20,677 nt of DNA from CACKLF01 sp002725175. Lineage in GTDB: Bacteria > Pseudomonadota > Alphaproteobacteria > Rhodobacterales > Rhodobacteraceae. The position numbers and the translations under genes were made by a program. Of this stretch, positions 7,233 to 15,224 are shown in pieces. The stretch is from positions 1 to 20,677 of the forward strand of contig PBQX02000029.1 in the NCBI GenBank assembly GCA_002725175.2. The letters run 5' to 3'. Each line of letters begins with the position of its first letter. Positions within the stretch are counted from its first letter, which is position 1. Under the pieces are notes generated by a model. It did no database searches. It was not told where the DNA came from and saw only the letters and a list, made by a program, of their open reading frames with translations.

Positions 7233-8885
7233 ATGAACTTGAAAATATGCTTGGCCCAGTTAAATCCGACCCTTGGTGATCTGGAGTATAATACTGAAAA
7301 GGCATTAGCGGTAGTTTTTAAGGCCAAAAAAAGAAATGTCGATTTAGTTGTTTTCCCAGAAATGTTTATTTCGGGCTATCAGTTGCAAGACTTGGTACTA
7401 AAAGAGCAATTTCTTAGCGATGTGAAACTTTGCTTAAAAGAAATGTGTGATAAAGTCTCAGAAGGTCCTACTGTTCTAATAGGAGCGCCTGAGATTGAAA
7501 NTGGTAAAATATATAACAGTTACTTTTGTATGGATCATGGGNCAATCTCTNTAGCNGCCCGCAAATATCACCTTCCGAACACAGATATTTTTGATGAGCG
7601 NCGTTATTTNAATAAAGNCNCTTTAGCCAAACCAATTAAGGTGTTGGGCATTAATGTCGGCACGCCAATATGTGAAGATATTTGGTACCCTGATGTTATC
7701 GAATATATGGTCAAAGAAGGTGCCAGAATAATAATATCTCCCAATGGGTCGCCATACAGTAGGGGAAAAGTTCAACTTAGGCATAAGCTCGCAACTTTAA
7801 GAGCAAAAGAAAATAAAATCCCACTTATATATTTAAACCTTGTTGGAGGACAAGATGATCAAGTTTTTGATGGGGGAAGCTTCGTGGTGGACAAAAATGG
7901 GAAAATTTTATACGCCATGCCCCAATTCGAGGAAGCGACTTCTATCGTTGAGTTCAATAACGGTATAATTCATAATTTGGATGGAGAAGTTACTTCAAAT
8001 ATAATTCAGAATGAAAATTCTCAAGACTATAGAGCAATGTGCCTAGCATTGGAGGATTATGTAAAAAAATCAGGGTTCTCCAAAGTCCTTATTGGACTTT
8101 CTGGCGGTATAGATTCGGCTCTGGTTACTGCCATTGCGGTAGATGCTTTGGGTGCGGAAAATGTATTATGTGTAAGGCTGCCTTCTATTTATTCATCAGA
8201 AGGATCTTTAATAGATGCTGAGGCTATGACTGAGATCTTAGGTTGCAGATTAGATACTGTTGCAATAGGTGATATAAATGAGGAAATTTTAAGGGCACTT
8301 AATCCGCTTTTTGAAGGCACAAAAAACGGACTTGCAGAGGAAAATATTCAGGCCCGAATTCGTGGCTTATTACTAATGGCAATGTCCAATAAGTTTAATT
8401 GTATGCTTTTAACTACGGGAAATAAATCTGAAGTTGCGGTTGGGTATTCCACTATATATGGAGATATGGCAGGAGGCTATAATCCAATAAAAGATTTATA
8501 TAAAACCAGAGTATATAATATCTCAAAATGGAGAAATAAAAATCATCTGAGTTGGATGCAAGGGCCTAAGGGAATTGTTATCCCAAATACGATAATAAAC
8601 AAAGCCCCGTCAGCCGAACTGCGACCTGATCAGAAAGATCAAGATAGTCTGCCTCCATATAGTCTTTTGGACGCCATTTTAGAGGGACTTATTGAAGAAG
8701 ATTTATCAGTTGGAGATTTGGTGAATAGGGGATTTGATAAAGAGACAGTTAAGGCCATAGAATCATTAATTTATGGTTCCGAGCACAAGAGATATCAAGC
8801 TGCTCCTGGTGTACACTTGACTGACAAATCATTTTGGCTGGGCCGAAGATATCCCATAATACAAAAATGGAGAGATAAGTCATGA
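7233..8885 (+). CDS. nadE: Glutamine-dependent NAD+ synthetase
   Basis: NadE makes NAD+ from nicotinic acid adenine dinucleotide, ATP and ammonia released from glutamine. About 550 residues form the two-domain glutamine-dependent version. The N-terminal nitrilase-fold glutaminase has the Glu-Lys-Cys triad in FPEMF (about residue 44), ARKYHLPN and the Cys of TPICEDIWYP. The C-terminal synthetase carries the pyrophosphate loop GLSGGIDSALV near residue 290. I favour the ATG at 7233; a GTG directly before it (7230) is an alternative adding one residue. AAGG at 7227-7230 is a close, weak ribosome binding site. The gene ends in an ATGA overlap with gltX, implying co-transcription. Ambiguous bases cluster at 7501-7620 around the catalytic Lys region, with the frame kept throughout. 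Confidence 0.95.
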   Translation: MNLKICLAQLNPTLGDLEYNTEKALAVVFKAKKRNVDLVVFPEMFISGYQLQDLVLKEQFLSDVKLCLKEMCDKVSEGPTVLIGAPEIEXGKIYNSYFCMDHGXISXXARKYHLPNTDIFDEXRYXNKXXLAKPIKVLGINVGTPICEDIWYPDVIEYMVKEGARIIISPNGSPYSRGKVQLRHKLATLRAKENKIPLIYLNLVGGQDDQVFDGGSFVVDKNGKILYAMPQFEEATSIVEFNNGIIHNLDGEVTSNIIQNENSQDYRAMCLALEDYVKKSGFSKVLIGLSGGIDSALVTAIAVDALGAENVLCVRLPSIYSSEGSLIDAEAMTEILGCRLDTVAIGDINEEILRALNPLFEGTKNGLAEENIQARIRGLLLMAMSNKFNCMLLTTGNKSEVAVGYSTIYGDMAGGYNPIKDLYKTRVYNISKWRNKNHLSWMQGPKGIVIPNTIINKAPSAELRPDQKDQDSLPPYSLLDAILEGLIEEDLSVGDLVNRGFDKETVKAIESLIYGSEHKRYQAAPGVHLTDKSFWLGRRYPIIQKWRDKS

Positions 8886-10210
8886 TTATTACTAGATTTG
8901 CCCCATCTCCAACTGGGTTTTTGCATATAGGAAATTTAAGAACGGCTATTTTTAATTTTTTGGCGACAAGAAAAGAAGGCGGAAAATTTATCTTACGATT
9001 AGATGATACAGACTCAAGTAGATCAAAAAAGGAATTTGTTGACCAGGTAAAAGAAGATCTCAATTGGTTGGGAATTTGTTGGGACCAGGAATTTTCTCAA
9101 TCTGACCATATAAAACGTTATGATTCTATAAAGAAAGAACTCGTGGAAATGGGGAGAGTTTATGAGTGTTTTGAGACGCCAGCTGAATTAGATTTGAAAA
9201 GAAAGAAGCTTTTAAGCATGGGNAAGCCTCCAGTTTATGACAGGGCGTCATTGCAGCTTTCTGAAAAGGAGAAAGAAAAATTAAGATCCGAAAAGCCTNG
9301 TTATTGGAGGTTTAAATTGAATAANGAAGTTGTAGAGTGGAGGGATTCAATTCTGGGTAATCAGTCTATAAATCCTTCGTCAGTTTCTGATCCAGTTATA
9401 GTTAAAGCAGATNGACAATATCTCTATACTCTAGCTTCTGTTGTAGATGATATTGATTATGGTGTTACAGATATCATAAGNGGTTCTGATCATGTAACTA
9501 ATACTGCAGTTCAAATACAAATTTTTNAAGCATTANCTAAGNCAGTCCCAAANTTTGGNCACCATTCATTGCTTATTGATCTTGATGGTAAAGCGCTATC
9601 TAAGAGAGATGGATCTTTAAATTTGAAAACTTTNAANAANAGCGGGATAGANCCTATGGCTATNGTATCCTTATTAGTTTCTTTAGGTTCAGCANATGNT
9701 ATTGAACTTTATAAGAANTTTNAAGATATTTTTGATACATTTGATTTGTCTTCTCTCAGNAAAGCCCCTGCCAAACTTAATATATCTTCTCTTAATGCAC
9801 TTTCACAGAAAGCTGTNCAGGAACTTTCTATTAACGAAGTAGAAGATTATATTTCTTCNATAGGAGTCCCAAAAGATTTATCTAGAAANTTCTGGGATAT
9901 GGCCAAGGANAATATTTCAACAAAGAACGATATGGAAGAACTTTGGAAGATTTGTAAAAGAGATGTGGAGTTAGATAAAGCAGATNCAGATTATGAATTN
10001 NTNCANAAAGCATTTTCGTTATTGAAAGANTTTAATAAAGAACCTGAACCTTGGAAATTATGGACCGAAAAGGTCAAAAAANTTTCTCAAAGAAAGGGAA
10101 AAGATTTATATTTACCATTAAGGTACGCTCTGACTGGGAGTACTTCTGGTCCAGACATGAATAAGCTCTTGCCTATAATGCTTTTAAATAATTTGCAAAT
10201 TATCGAGTAA
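8882..10210 (+). CDS. gltX: Glutamyl-tRNA synthetase, short alphaproteobacterial form
   Basis: This class I synthetase charges tRNA with glutamate. The 442-residue product has the HIGH-box equivalent in PSPTGFLHIGNLRTA (residues 9-23) and the KMSKS equivalent as KALSKRDGS, followed by the alpha-helical anticodon-binding region. It is about 30 residues shorter than the commonest GltX. The HIGN sequence and length resemble the second GltX copy that many alphaproteobacteria keep; with GlnRS usually absent there, one copy may serve tRNA-Gln before amidation by GatCAB. Which tRNA this copy serves cannot be read from the sequence. The start overlaps the nadE stop by 4 nt. Around two dozen ambiguous bases fall in the gene, mostly after 9200, yet the frame is intact. 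Its 3' end overlaps the convergent ettA gene by 11 nt. Confidence 0.93.
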   Translation: MIITRFAPSPTGFLHIGNLRTAIFNFLATRKEGGKFILRLDDTDSSRSKKEFVDQVKEDLNWLGICWDQEFSQSDHIKRYDSIKKELVEMGRVYECFETPAELDLKRKKLLSMXKPPVYDRASLQLSEKEKEKLRSEKPXYWRFKLNXEVVEWRDSILGNQSINPSSVSDPVIVKADXQYLYTLASVVDDIDYGVTDIIXGSDHVTNTAVQIQIFXALXKXVPXFXHHSLLIDLDGKALSKRDGSLNLKTXXXSGIXPMAXVSLLVSLGSAXXIELYKXFXDIFDTFDLSSLXKAPAKLNISSLNALSQKAXQELSINEVEDYISXIGVPKDLSRXFWDMAKXNISTKNDMEELWKICKRDVELDKADXDYEXXXKAFSLLKXFNKEPEPWKLWTEKVKKXSQRKGKDLYLPLRYALTGSTSGPDMNKLLPIMLLNNLQIIE

Positions 10211-11864
10211 ANTTCTTATATTTGGCGTTATTATTTAGATAATTTTCACCCAAGCGTTTTATCTTGTCTTCTTCATATAATTCAAAATTCCCCTCAAACC
10301 AATCTATGGTTCCTTCTCCTTCAAAGGATAAAATATGTGTGCAAATTCTATCTAGAAAAAATCTGTCATGGCTAATCACCATTGCGCATCCAGAAAAATT
10401 AATTAAGGAGTCTTCTAGNGCCCTCAATGTCTCTACATCTAAGTCATTGGTAGGTTCATCCAGAAGGAGGACGTTNCCCCCATCCTTAAGTAACTTCGCC
10501 AGATGAACCCGATTTCGCTCTCCTCCAGATAAGGAATGGATTTTTTTCTGNTGATCNCCNCCCTTGAAATTGAATGAACTGCAATAACCTCGAGAATTAA
10601 CTTCTGCATCGCCTAATTTAATTATATCGTTGCCACTAGATATTTCTTCCCAAACTGAATTGTTGCCGTCAAGGGAATCTCTAGATTGGTCAACATAAGA
10701 AAGCTTAACAGTTTCACCAATATCAATAGATCCCATGTCTGGTTTTTCCATTCCCGTAATCATTCGAAAAAGAGTAGATTTTCCAGCACCATTTGCCCCG
10801 ATTACACCTATTATGCCTCCCGGGGGAAGAGAAAATGATAATTCATTCAAAAGAATTTTGTCACCGTAGCTTTTTGAAATTTTTTCTAGATTAATTACTT
10901 TTTGACCCAACCTTGGGCCGTTTGGTATTACTATTTGAGCCGTTCCAACTTTTTCTTTTTCCGATTTGGATGCCATTTCATGGTATGCACTAATTCTAGC
11001 TTTTTGCTTAACCTGCCTAGCTTTTGCCGATTGACGCATCCATTCAAGTTCCCGATTCAAGGTACCACTTCTGTTTTTCTCCTCTCGATCTTCTTGCTCA
11101 ATTCTCTTTGCTTTTTGCTCCAACCAACTGGAATAATTGCCTTCGTATGGTATTCCGTTACCTCTGTCTAACTCAAGAATCCAGCTTGTTATTTTATCAA
11201 GAAAATAACGGTCATGAGTAACAATCAATATTGTACCTTTGTAATTGATTAGGTGATTTTGAAGCCACGCTACAGTTTCGGCATCCAAATGGTTCGTAGG
11301 TTCGTCCAAAAGTAGAAGTTCTGGATCTTCTAGTAATAATTTGCATAAAGCCACCCTTCTTTTTTCACCACCAGATAGGGTATCAATTTTTGCATCTGAA
11401 GGTGGGCATCTTAATGCTTCCATAGCTATATCAACTTTACTATCAATTTCCCACAGATCGTCAGCGTCTATTTTGTCTTGTAGCTCAGTCATGAGTTGCA
11501 TTAATTCATCTGTGTAATTTTCGCCTACTTGAACTGCCACTTCATTGAATTTTTCCAGCAAATCTTTTTTTTCTTTTATAGCCTGGTTAATATTGTCTCT
11601 AACATTTAAATTTGGATCTAACTCTGGTTCCTGTGGTAAATATCCAACTTTCATGTCCTTTGCTGCCCATGCTTCTCCTATAAACTCTTTATCAAGGCCA
11701 GCCATTATTTTCATTAAAGTTGATTTTCCGGTTCCGTTTACACCGACCACGCCAATTTTTACTCCAGGTAAAAATGAAAGTCTTATATTTTCGAAAAGTT
11801 TCTTACCGCCAGGAAAAGTTTTCGAAACACCATCCATATGAAAAACAAATTTATTACTGCTCAT
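10200..11864 (-). CDS. ettA: EttA-type ABC-F translation factor
   Basis: EttA is a soluble ATPase that binds the ribosomal E site and gates the first elongation steps according to energy state. The 554-residue product has two ABC domains and no membrane segment. Domain 1 has Walker A GVNGTGKST, signature LSGGEKRRVALCKLL and Walker B LLLLDEPTNHLD. Domain 2 has GANGAGKST, LSGGERNRVHLAKLL and VLLLDEPTNDLD. A basic, Arg/Lys/Gln-rich linker near residues 275-295 (WMRQSAKARQVKQKARI) is the interdomain P-site-tRNA interaction motif. Length and the C-terminal KYKxFTR match EttA rather than Uup or antibiotic-resistance ABC-F types. The ATG at 11864 has AAGGG upstream. A few ambiguous bases lie around 10206-10560. 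Confidence 0.95.
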   Translation of the reverse strand: MSSNKFVFHMDGVSKTFPGGKKLFENIRLSFLPGVKIGVVGVNGTGKSTLMKIMAGLDKEFIGEAWAAKDMKVGYLPQEPELDPNLNVRDNINQAIKEKKDLLEKFNEVAVQVGENYTDELMQLMTELQDKIDADDLWEIDSKVDIAMEALRCPPSDAKIDTLSGGEKRRVALCKLLLEDPELLLLDEPTNHLDAETVAWLQNHLINYKGTILIVTHDRYFLDKITSWILELDRGNGIPYEGNYSSWLEQKAKRIEQEDREEKNRSGTLNRELEWMRQSAKARQVKQKARISAYHEMASKSEKEKVGTAQIVIPNGPRLGQKVINLEKISKSYGDKILLNELSFSLPPGGIIGVIGANGAGKSTLFRMITGMEKPDMGSIDIGETVKLSYVDQSRDSLDGNNSVWEEISSGNDIIKLGDAEVNSRGYCSSFNFKXXDXQKKIHSLSGGERNRVHLAKLLKDGXNVLLLDEPTNDLDVETLRXLEDSLINFSGCAMVISHDRFFLDRICTHILSFEGEGTIDWFEGNFELYEEDKIKRLGENYLNNNAKYKXFTR

Positions 11865-12558
11865 GAGTTACCCTTATAGAAATAATTTTGAAATTCATAT
11901 CGATATTAAGTATTATCATCAACAAAATAATTTTGCCAAGAAAGTTTGGTTCCATCTATTGGGCTGGAAATTTTATGGGAGACTTCAAATAAAGAAAAAA
12001 ATACAAAAGAGGAGAATTGGGCTTCTAGGAGGATCATTTAACCCACCACATTTAGGGCATCTTCATATCTCTAACCAGGCTATAAAGATTATTGGTTTGA
12101 ACGAAGTTTGGTGGATTATTTCTCCTAAAAACCCTTTGAAGGCCGATTATAGTTTTAATTATGCTAAAAGGTTAGAGGCTTGCAGGAAGCTTTTAAATAA
12201 GTCGAACATAAAACTTTCCGAGGTAGAAAAAATAACAGGAAGTTATTACTCAAGTGATACGATTAAAATATTAAAGAAGAAGTACCCAAGAGTACAATTT
12301 GTTTGGTTAATAGGGGCAGACAATATGCATTCTTTTCATAAGTGGGAGAAATGGGATGATATTTTTATAGAGCTTCCGATAGCTATTTTTGCTAGACCTA
12401 ATAACCAACTGAAGGCAGGGTTGTCATTAGCAGCACAAAAATACTTTAACAAAAGAGTCCATCCCAGGAATTTGTTAAATGGTGTTAATCCAAGGTGGTC
12501 AATGCAAATTGGCCCTCAGGTTAATATGTCTTCAACGCAGTTAAGGGCTGATAATTAG
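11863..12558 (+). CDS. nadD: Nicotinate-nucleotide adenylyltransferase
   Basis: NadD adenylylates nicotinic acid mononucleotide to deamido-NAD, the substrate of NadE. The catalytic core is clear: the nucleotidyltransferase motif GLLGGSFNPPHLGHLHIS begins near residue 52, and the C-terminal MSSTQLRA matches the family's ISSTxxR motif. The stop is at 12558. The N-terminus is uncertain. The ATG at 11863 is the only ATG before the core, but it has no ribosome binding site, overlaps the ettA start codon, and adds about 50 residues with little family resemblance. An in-frame TTG at 11959 would give about 199 residues, closer to typical NadD length, and would free the DNA holding the putative ettA promoter. 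I record the longest frame. The 3' end overlaps the convergent TerB-like gene by 4 nt. Confidence 0.9.
   Translation: MSYPYRNNFEIHIDIKYYHQQNNFAKKVWFHLLGWKFYGRLQIKKKIQKRRIGLLGGSFNPPHLGHLHISNQAIKIIGLNEVWWIISPKNPLKADYSFNYAKRLEACRKLLNKSNIKLSEVEKITGSYYSSDTIKILKKKYPRVQFVWLIGADNMHSFHKWEKWDDIFIELPIAIFARPNNQLKAGLSLAAQKYFNKRVHPRNLLNGVNPRWSMQIGPQVNMSSTQLRADN
11912..11939 (-). promoter_or_regulatory. Putative sigma-70 promoter of ettA, inside the 5' part of the nadD frame
   Basis: On the minus strand TTGGCA (11934-11939, five of six consensus bases) is separated by 16 nt from GATAAT (11912-11917, five of six). Transcription would start roughly 40 nt before the ettA ATG, whose AAGGG ribosome binding site follows normally. 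This is the best-matching promoter I found in the window. Its location argues that the first 30 or so codons of the longest nadD frame may not be translated. Confidence 0.5.
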
Positions 12559-12989
12559 GTATCCAGCAAGTGCCTGGCTCTTGCGCCTCTTTCAATAGCA
12601 GCTCCATGGAGGCGATCAATATTTAACTCATAACGTATCTCTTGTAAGAATCTTATCTCAATCTCTTCAAGCATTCCATCAGCTGCTGCTACATCACATG
12701 CTAATGCATAAGCTGTTTCAAAAAGTCTTTGAGGTAATGATTGTTCTATTAATCCAAAAAGAGCTTCTAAACCGTCTTCTTCCTCAAAGATATCAAAAAC
12801 TGTCTGAGCTATTATTTTTATTCTACTCTTATCGTATCCAGAAAAAATCGGAAGATGTTCTACAATGCGAATAATTGATAGTAATTCACGCTTTGACACC
12901 TTGTCATCCGATGCACTTACTGCAACCATTATAGAAACCAAGGCATCTTGAGAACTCATAATTGATAAATCTTTAATTTTATTAACCAT
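12555..12989 (-). CDS. TerB-family (tellurite-resistance-like) cytosolic protein
   Basis: The 144-residue product is all-alpha and soluble, with the two acidic helix-turn motifs of the TerB fold: SASDDKVSKREL near residues 25-36, and its pseudo-symmetric partner AAADGMLEEIEIRFLQEI near residues 100-117. TerB-fold proteins are linked to metal binding and envelope stress, but the biochemical role of such stand-alone proteins is not established, and the name is no evidence of tellurite resistance. The ATG at 12989 is favoured because GGAG lies 6 nt upstream; an internal Met at codon 11 is the alternative. It is transcribed divergently from lysK, with 109 nt between starts. Confidence 0.82.
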   Translation of the reverse strand: MVNKIKDLSIMSSQDALVSIMVAVSASDDKVSKRELLSIIRIVEHLPIFSGYDKSRIKIIAQTVFDIFEEEDGLEALFGLIEQSLPQRLFETAYALACDVAAADGMLEEIEIRFLQEIRYELNIDRLHGAAIERGARARHLLDT

Positions 12990-13012
12990 AAATTCTCCAA
13001 AAGTTTTGCTCT

Positions 13013-13041
13013 AACATATTGACGGTTTGACCAACTATCAA
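13013..13041 (-). promoter_or_regulatory. Putative promoter of the TerB-like gene
   Basis: On the minus strand TTGATA (13036-13041, five of six consensus bases) lies 17 nt upstream of TATGTT (13013-13018, four of six), leaving a short leader before the ATG at 12989. On the plus strand the same DNA carries two TTGAC hexamer starts (13019 and 13027) that could serve as -35 elements for lysK, though no strong -10 follows, so the two promoters may overlap. Confidence 0.4.
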
Positions 13042-13098
13042 TACTAACTAAGTTTATTATCTATGACACGTTAAAAAGTACATCAAGGATAAAAAAAG

Positions 13099-14715
13099 AT
13101 GGAACAGTCAACATCTAATCATGGAAAAGCGCTTACTGATTTAGGAATGGATAGTAAGGCATGGCCTTTCATTGAGGCACAAAATTTACTTAAAAGGCTT
13201 CAAAAGGTAAATTTTAGCAAGGATTATGTTGTGTTTGAAACAGGCTATGGGCCATCGGGCTTGCCACATATCGGGACATTTGGCGAAGTTGCGCGAACTG
13301 TCATGGTGCAAAGAGCATTTGAGTTAATATCTGATATTCCAACAAAATTAATTTGTTTTTCAGATGATTTAGATGGCTTAAGAAAGGTACCTACGAATGT
13401 TCCAAACGCCGAAATGCTTTACCAGGATCTAGACCTGCCACTATCTAAAGTGCGTGATCCATTTGGAGTAGCAAGCAGCTTCGCTGAATATAATAATTCG
13501 AAGTTATGTGAGTTCCTGGATAGTTTTAACTTTACCTATCAATTTTTGTCCTCAACAGAATGTTATAAATCAGGAAAATTTGATGAAGCACTCCTTATAA
13601 TTCTGGATAGATATGATAAGATAATGGACATTATGTTGCCTTCTTTGGGTGATGAGCGGAAAAAGACATACTCTCCTTTTTTGCCAATCAGCCCAAAAAC
13701 TGGTCAAGTTTTGCAAACAGAAATAATCGAACTAAACACCAAAAAAGGCTCTATAATTTACGTGGAGCCTGATGGTGAAAAAATAGAAATTCCTGTTACT
13801 GGAGGTAACGTAAAGCTCCAATGGAAGCCTGATTGGGCGATGAGATGGTGGGCCTTGGGTGTAGATTATGAAATGCATGGAAAAGACCTAATTCCTTCGG
13901 CTGATTTGGCACAGAAAGTTTGCAAAGTCATTGGCTCAAATGGACCTTCTTTATTTCATTATGAACTTTTTCTTGATGAGGAAGGGCAGAAAATTTCGAA
14001 ATCAAAAGGTAATGGGTTGGCTATTGAAGATTGGTTAAAATATGCTGGACCGGAATCACTAAGTTTTTTTATGTACCAGAAACCTAAGACGGCAAAGAGG
14101 TTGCATTTTGATGTTATTCCAAGAGCTGTAGACGAATATTTTCAACACCTAAAAACATTTTCCTCACAAACTAATTTAGACCAGTTCTCAAATCCGATAT
14201 GGCACATTCATGGACAGAACCCGCCTAACGACGGAATGCCTTTTTCTTTTACAATGCTTTTGAACTTGGTGTCAGCTTCTAATTCATCTTCGGAGGATCA
14301 ACTGTGGAGCTTTATACAAAAATACAATCCTAAACTTAGTAGCAATGAAAACCCGAGCCTATCTCTAGCTGTTAAATTTGCTGTAAAATATTTTAAGGAT
14401 TTTGTGGAACCGAAGAAAAAGTTTCGAGAGCCTGATGATAAAGAGAAGAAGGCTTTGGCAGATCTTGCAAGTAGGCTAGGTCTATTTAGCGGTGACCCCG
14501 ATCCTTCAGAACTTCAAAAGATAATATTTGCAGTTGGAAGGGATCACGAGTTCGAACCACTAAGAGATTGGTTTACGGCACTTTATGAAACTCTTTTGGG
14601 CTCTTCAGAGGGCCCGCGTTTCGGAGGTTTTACAGCTCTATACGGAATAGACAAAACAATAAATCTAATCAATTCGTGCTTGGCTGGAGATCTCTTAAAA
14701 AAGGAAATTAATTGA
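13099..14715 (+). CDS. lysK: Lysyl-tRNA synthetase, class I
   Basis: This enzyme charges tRNA-Lys using a Rossmann-type class I catalytic domain, unlike the class II LysRS of most bacteria; the class I form is usual in archaea and most alphaproteobacteria. The 538-residue product shows the HIGH box as HIGT (residues 57-60, in YGPSGLPHIGTFGE) and the KMSKS box as KISKS (298-302), then a helical anticodon-binding C-terminus. Length is normal. The ATG at 13099 is preceded by AAGGA at about 9 nt. The 62-nt gap to the DUF4864 gene shows no strong terminator or promoter, so the two may be co-transcribed. Confidence 0.95.
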   Translation: MEQSTSNHGKALTDLGMDSKAWPFIEAQNLLKRLQKVNFSKDYVVFETGYGPSGLPHIGTFGEVARTVMVQRAFELISDIPTKLICFSDDLDGLRKVPTNVPNAEMLYQDLDLPLSKVRDPFGVASSFAEYNNSKLCEFLDSFNFTYQFLSSTECYKSGKFDEALLIILDRYDKIMDIMLPSLGDERKKTYSPFLPISPKTGQVLQTEIIELNTKKGSIIYVEPDGEKIEIPVTGGNVKLQWKPDWAMRWWALGVDYEMHGKDLIPSADLAQKVCKVIGSNGPSLFHYELFLDEEGQKISKSKGNGLAIEDWLKYAGPESLSFFMYQKPKTAKRLHFDVIPRAVDEYFQHLKTFSSQTNLDQFSNPIWHIHGQNPPNDGMPFSFTMLLNLVSASNSSSEDQLWSFIQKYNPKLSSNENPSLSLAVKFAVKYFKDFVEPKKKFREPDDKEKKALADLASRLGLFSGDPDPSELQKIIFAVGRDHEFEPLRDWFTALYETLLGSSEGPRFGGFTALYGIDKTINLINSCLAGDLLKKEIN

Positions 14716-14777
14716 AAAGCAGCTCTGGTTATGTAACCCTTGTATATGGGCTGAAGCTTTATAAAGGAGAGACCTAA

Positions 14778-15221
14778 ATGTTCAGATGGTTGGTAGCTTT
14801 GATATCTTCTATTTTTATAGTAAGTTTTACTAACGTTTTTGCAGAAGACAGTAGCGAGTTTATCAAAACATTGGACCCTCCATTAGAGGAAATTCAGGAA
14901 ATTATATCTGAACAGATTTTAGCTTTTCGGCAGAATAATGCTGAAGAGGCATACGCTTTTGCATCAAGCTTTATCAAGTCCAAATTTCCTTCACCTTCGC
15001 GTTTTATGGCTATGGTAAAGGGGTCCTATCCGATGATCTGGAATCCACAGGAATTCAAATTTATTGAGCAACGGGGGCACGCTAGCAATATAATTCAGCG
15101 CGTAGTTTTTACAGATGAAGACGACAGTTTATTCTTTTTTGATTATTTGATGATCAAGTCAGAGGAGACTTGGGTCATACATGGAGTTTATCTAGTAGAA
15201 GCGGGTGGCGCTGGAGCATAA
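14778..15221 (+). CDS. Secreted DUF4864 family protein
   Basis: The 147-residue product starts with a clear signal peptide (hydrophobic residues 4-18, likely cleavage after VFA at 22), so it is predicted periplasmic. The mature part matches what I recall of DUF4864: a helix with ISEQILAFRQNNAEEAYAFA, then FPSPSRFMAMVKGSYPMIW, then a beta-rich C-terminal half, an arrangement resembling the NTF2-like fold. No catalytic residues are apparent and the function is unknown. The ATG at 14778 has a strong AAGGAG ribosome binding site. It follows lysK on the same strand, and its stop is only 3 nt from the convergent uvrB stop. Confidence 0.85.
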   Translation: MFRWLVALISSIFIVSFTNVFAEDSSEFIKTLDPPLEEIQEIISEQILAFRQNNAEEAYAFASSFIKSKFPSPSRFMAMVKGSYPMIWNPQEFKFIEQRGHASNIIQRVVFTDEDDSLFFFDYLMIKSEETWVIHGVYLVEAGGAGA

Positions 15222-15224
15222 AAG

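Noticed and set aside
8749..9063. 104-codon open frame on the minus strand across the nadE/gltX junction
   Set aside because: It lies opposite two genes with intact catalytic motifs, has no recognisable domain or ribosome binding site, and looks like a shadow of the forward coding sequence.
12555..12989. Tellurite resistance determinant
   Set aside because: Only a lone TerB-like domain is present, without terC, terD, terE, terZ or tehAB nearby; the family name does not establish resistance.
14545..14560. GAGTTCGAACC, resembling the T-loop of a tRNA gene
   Set aside because: It encodes residues inside lysK, and no acceptor, D-arm or anticodon arm can be built around it.
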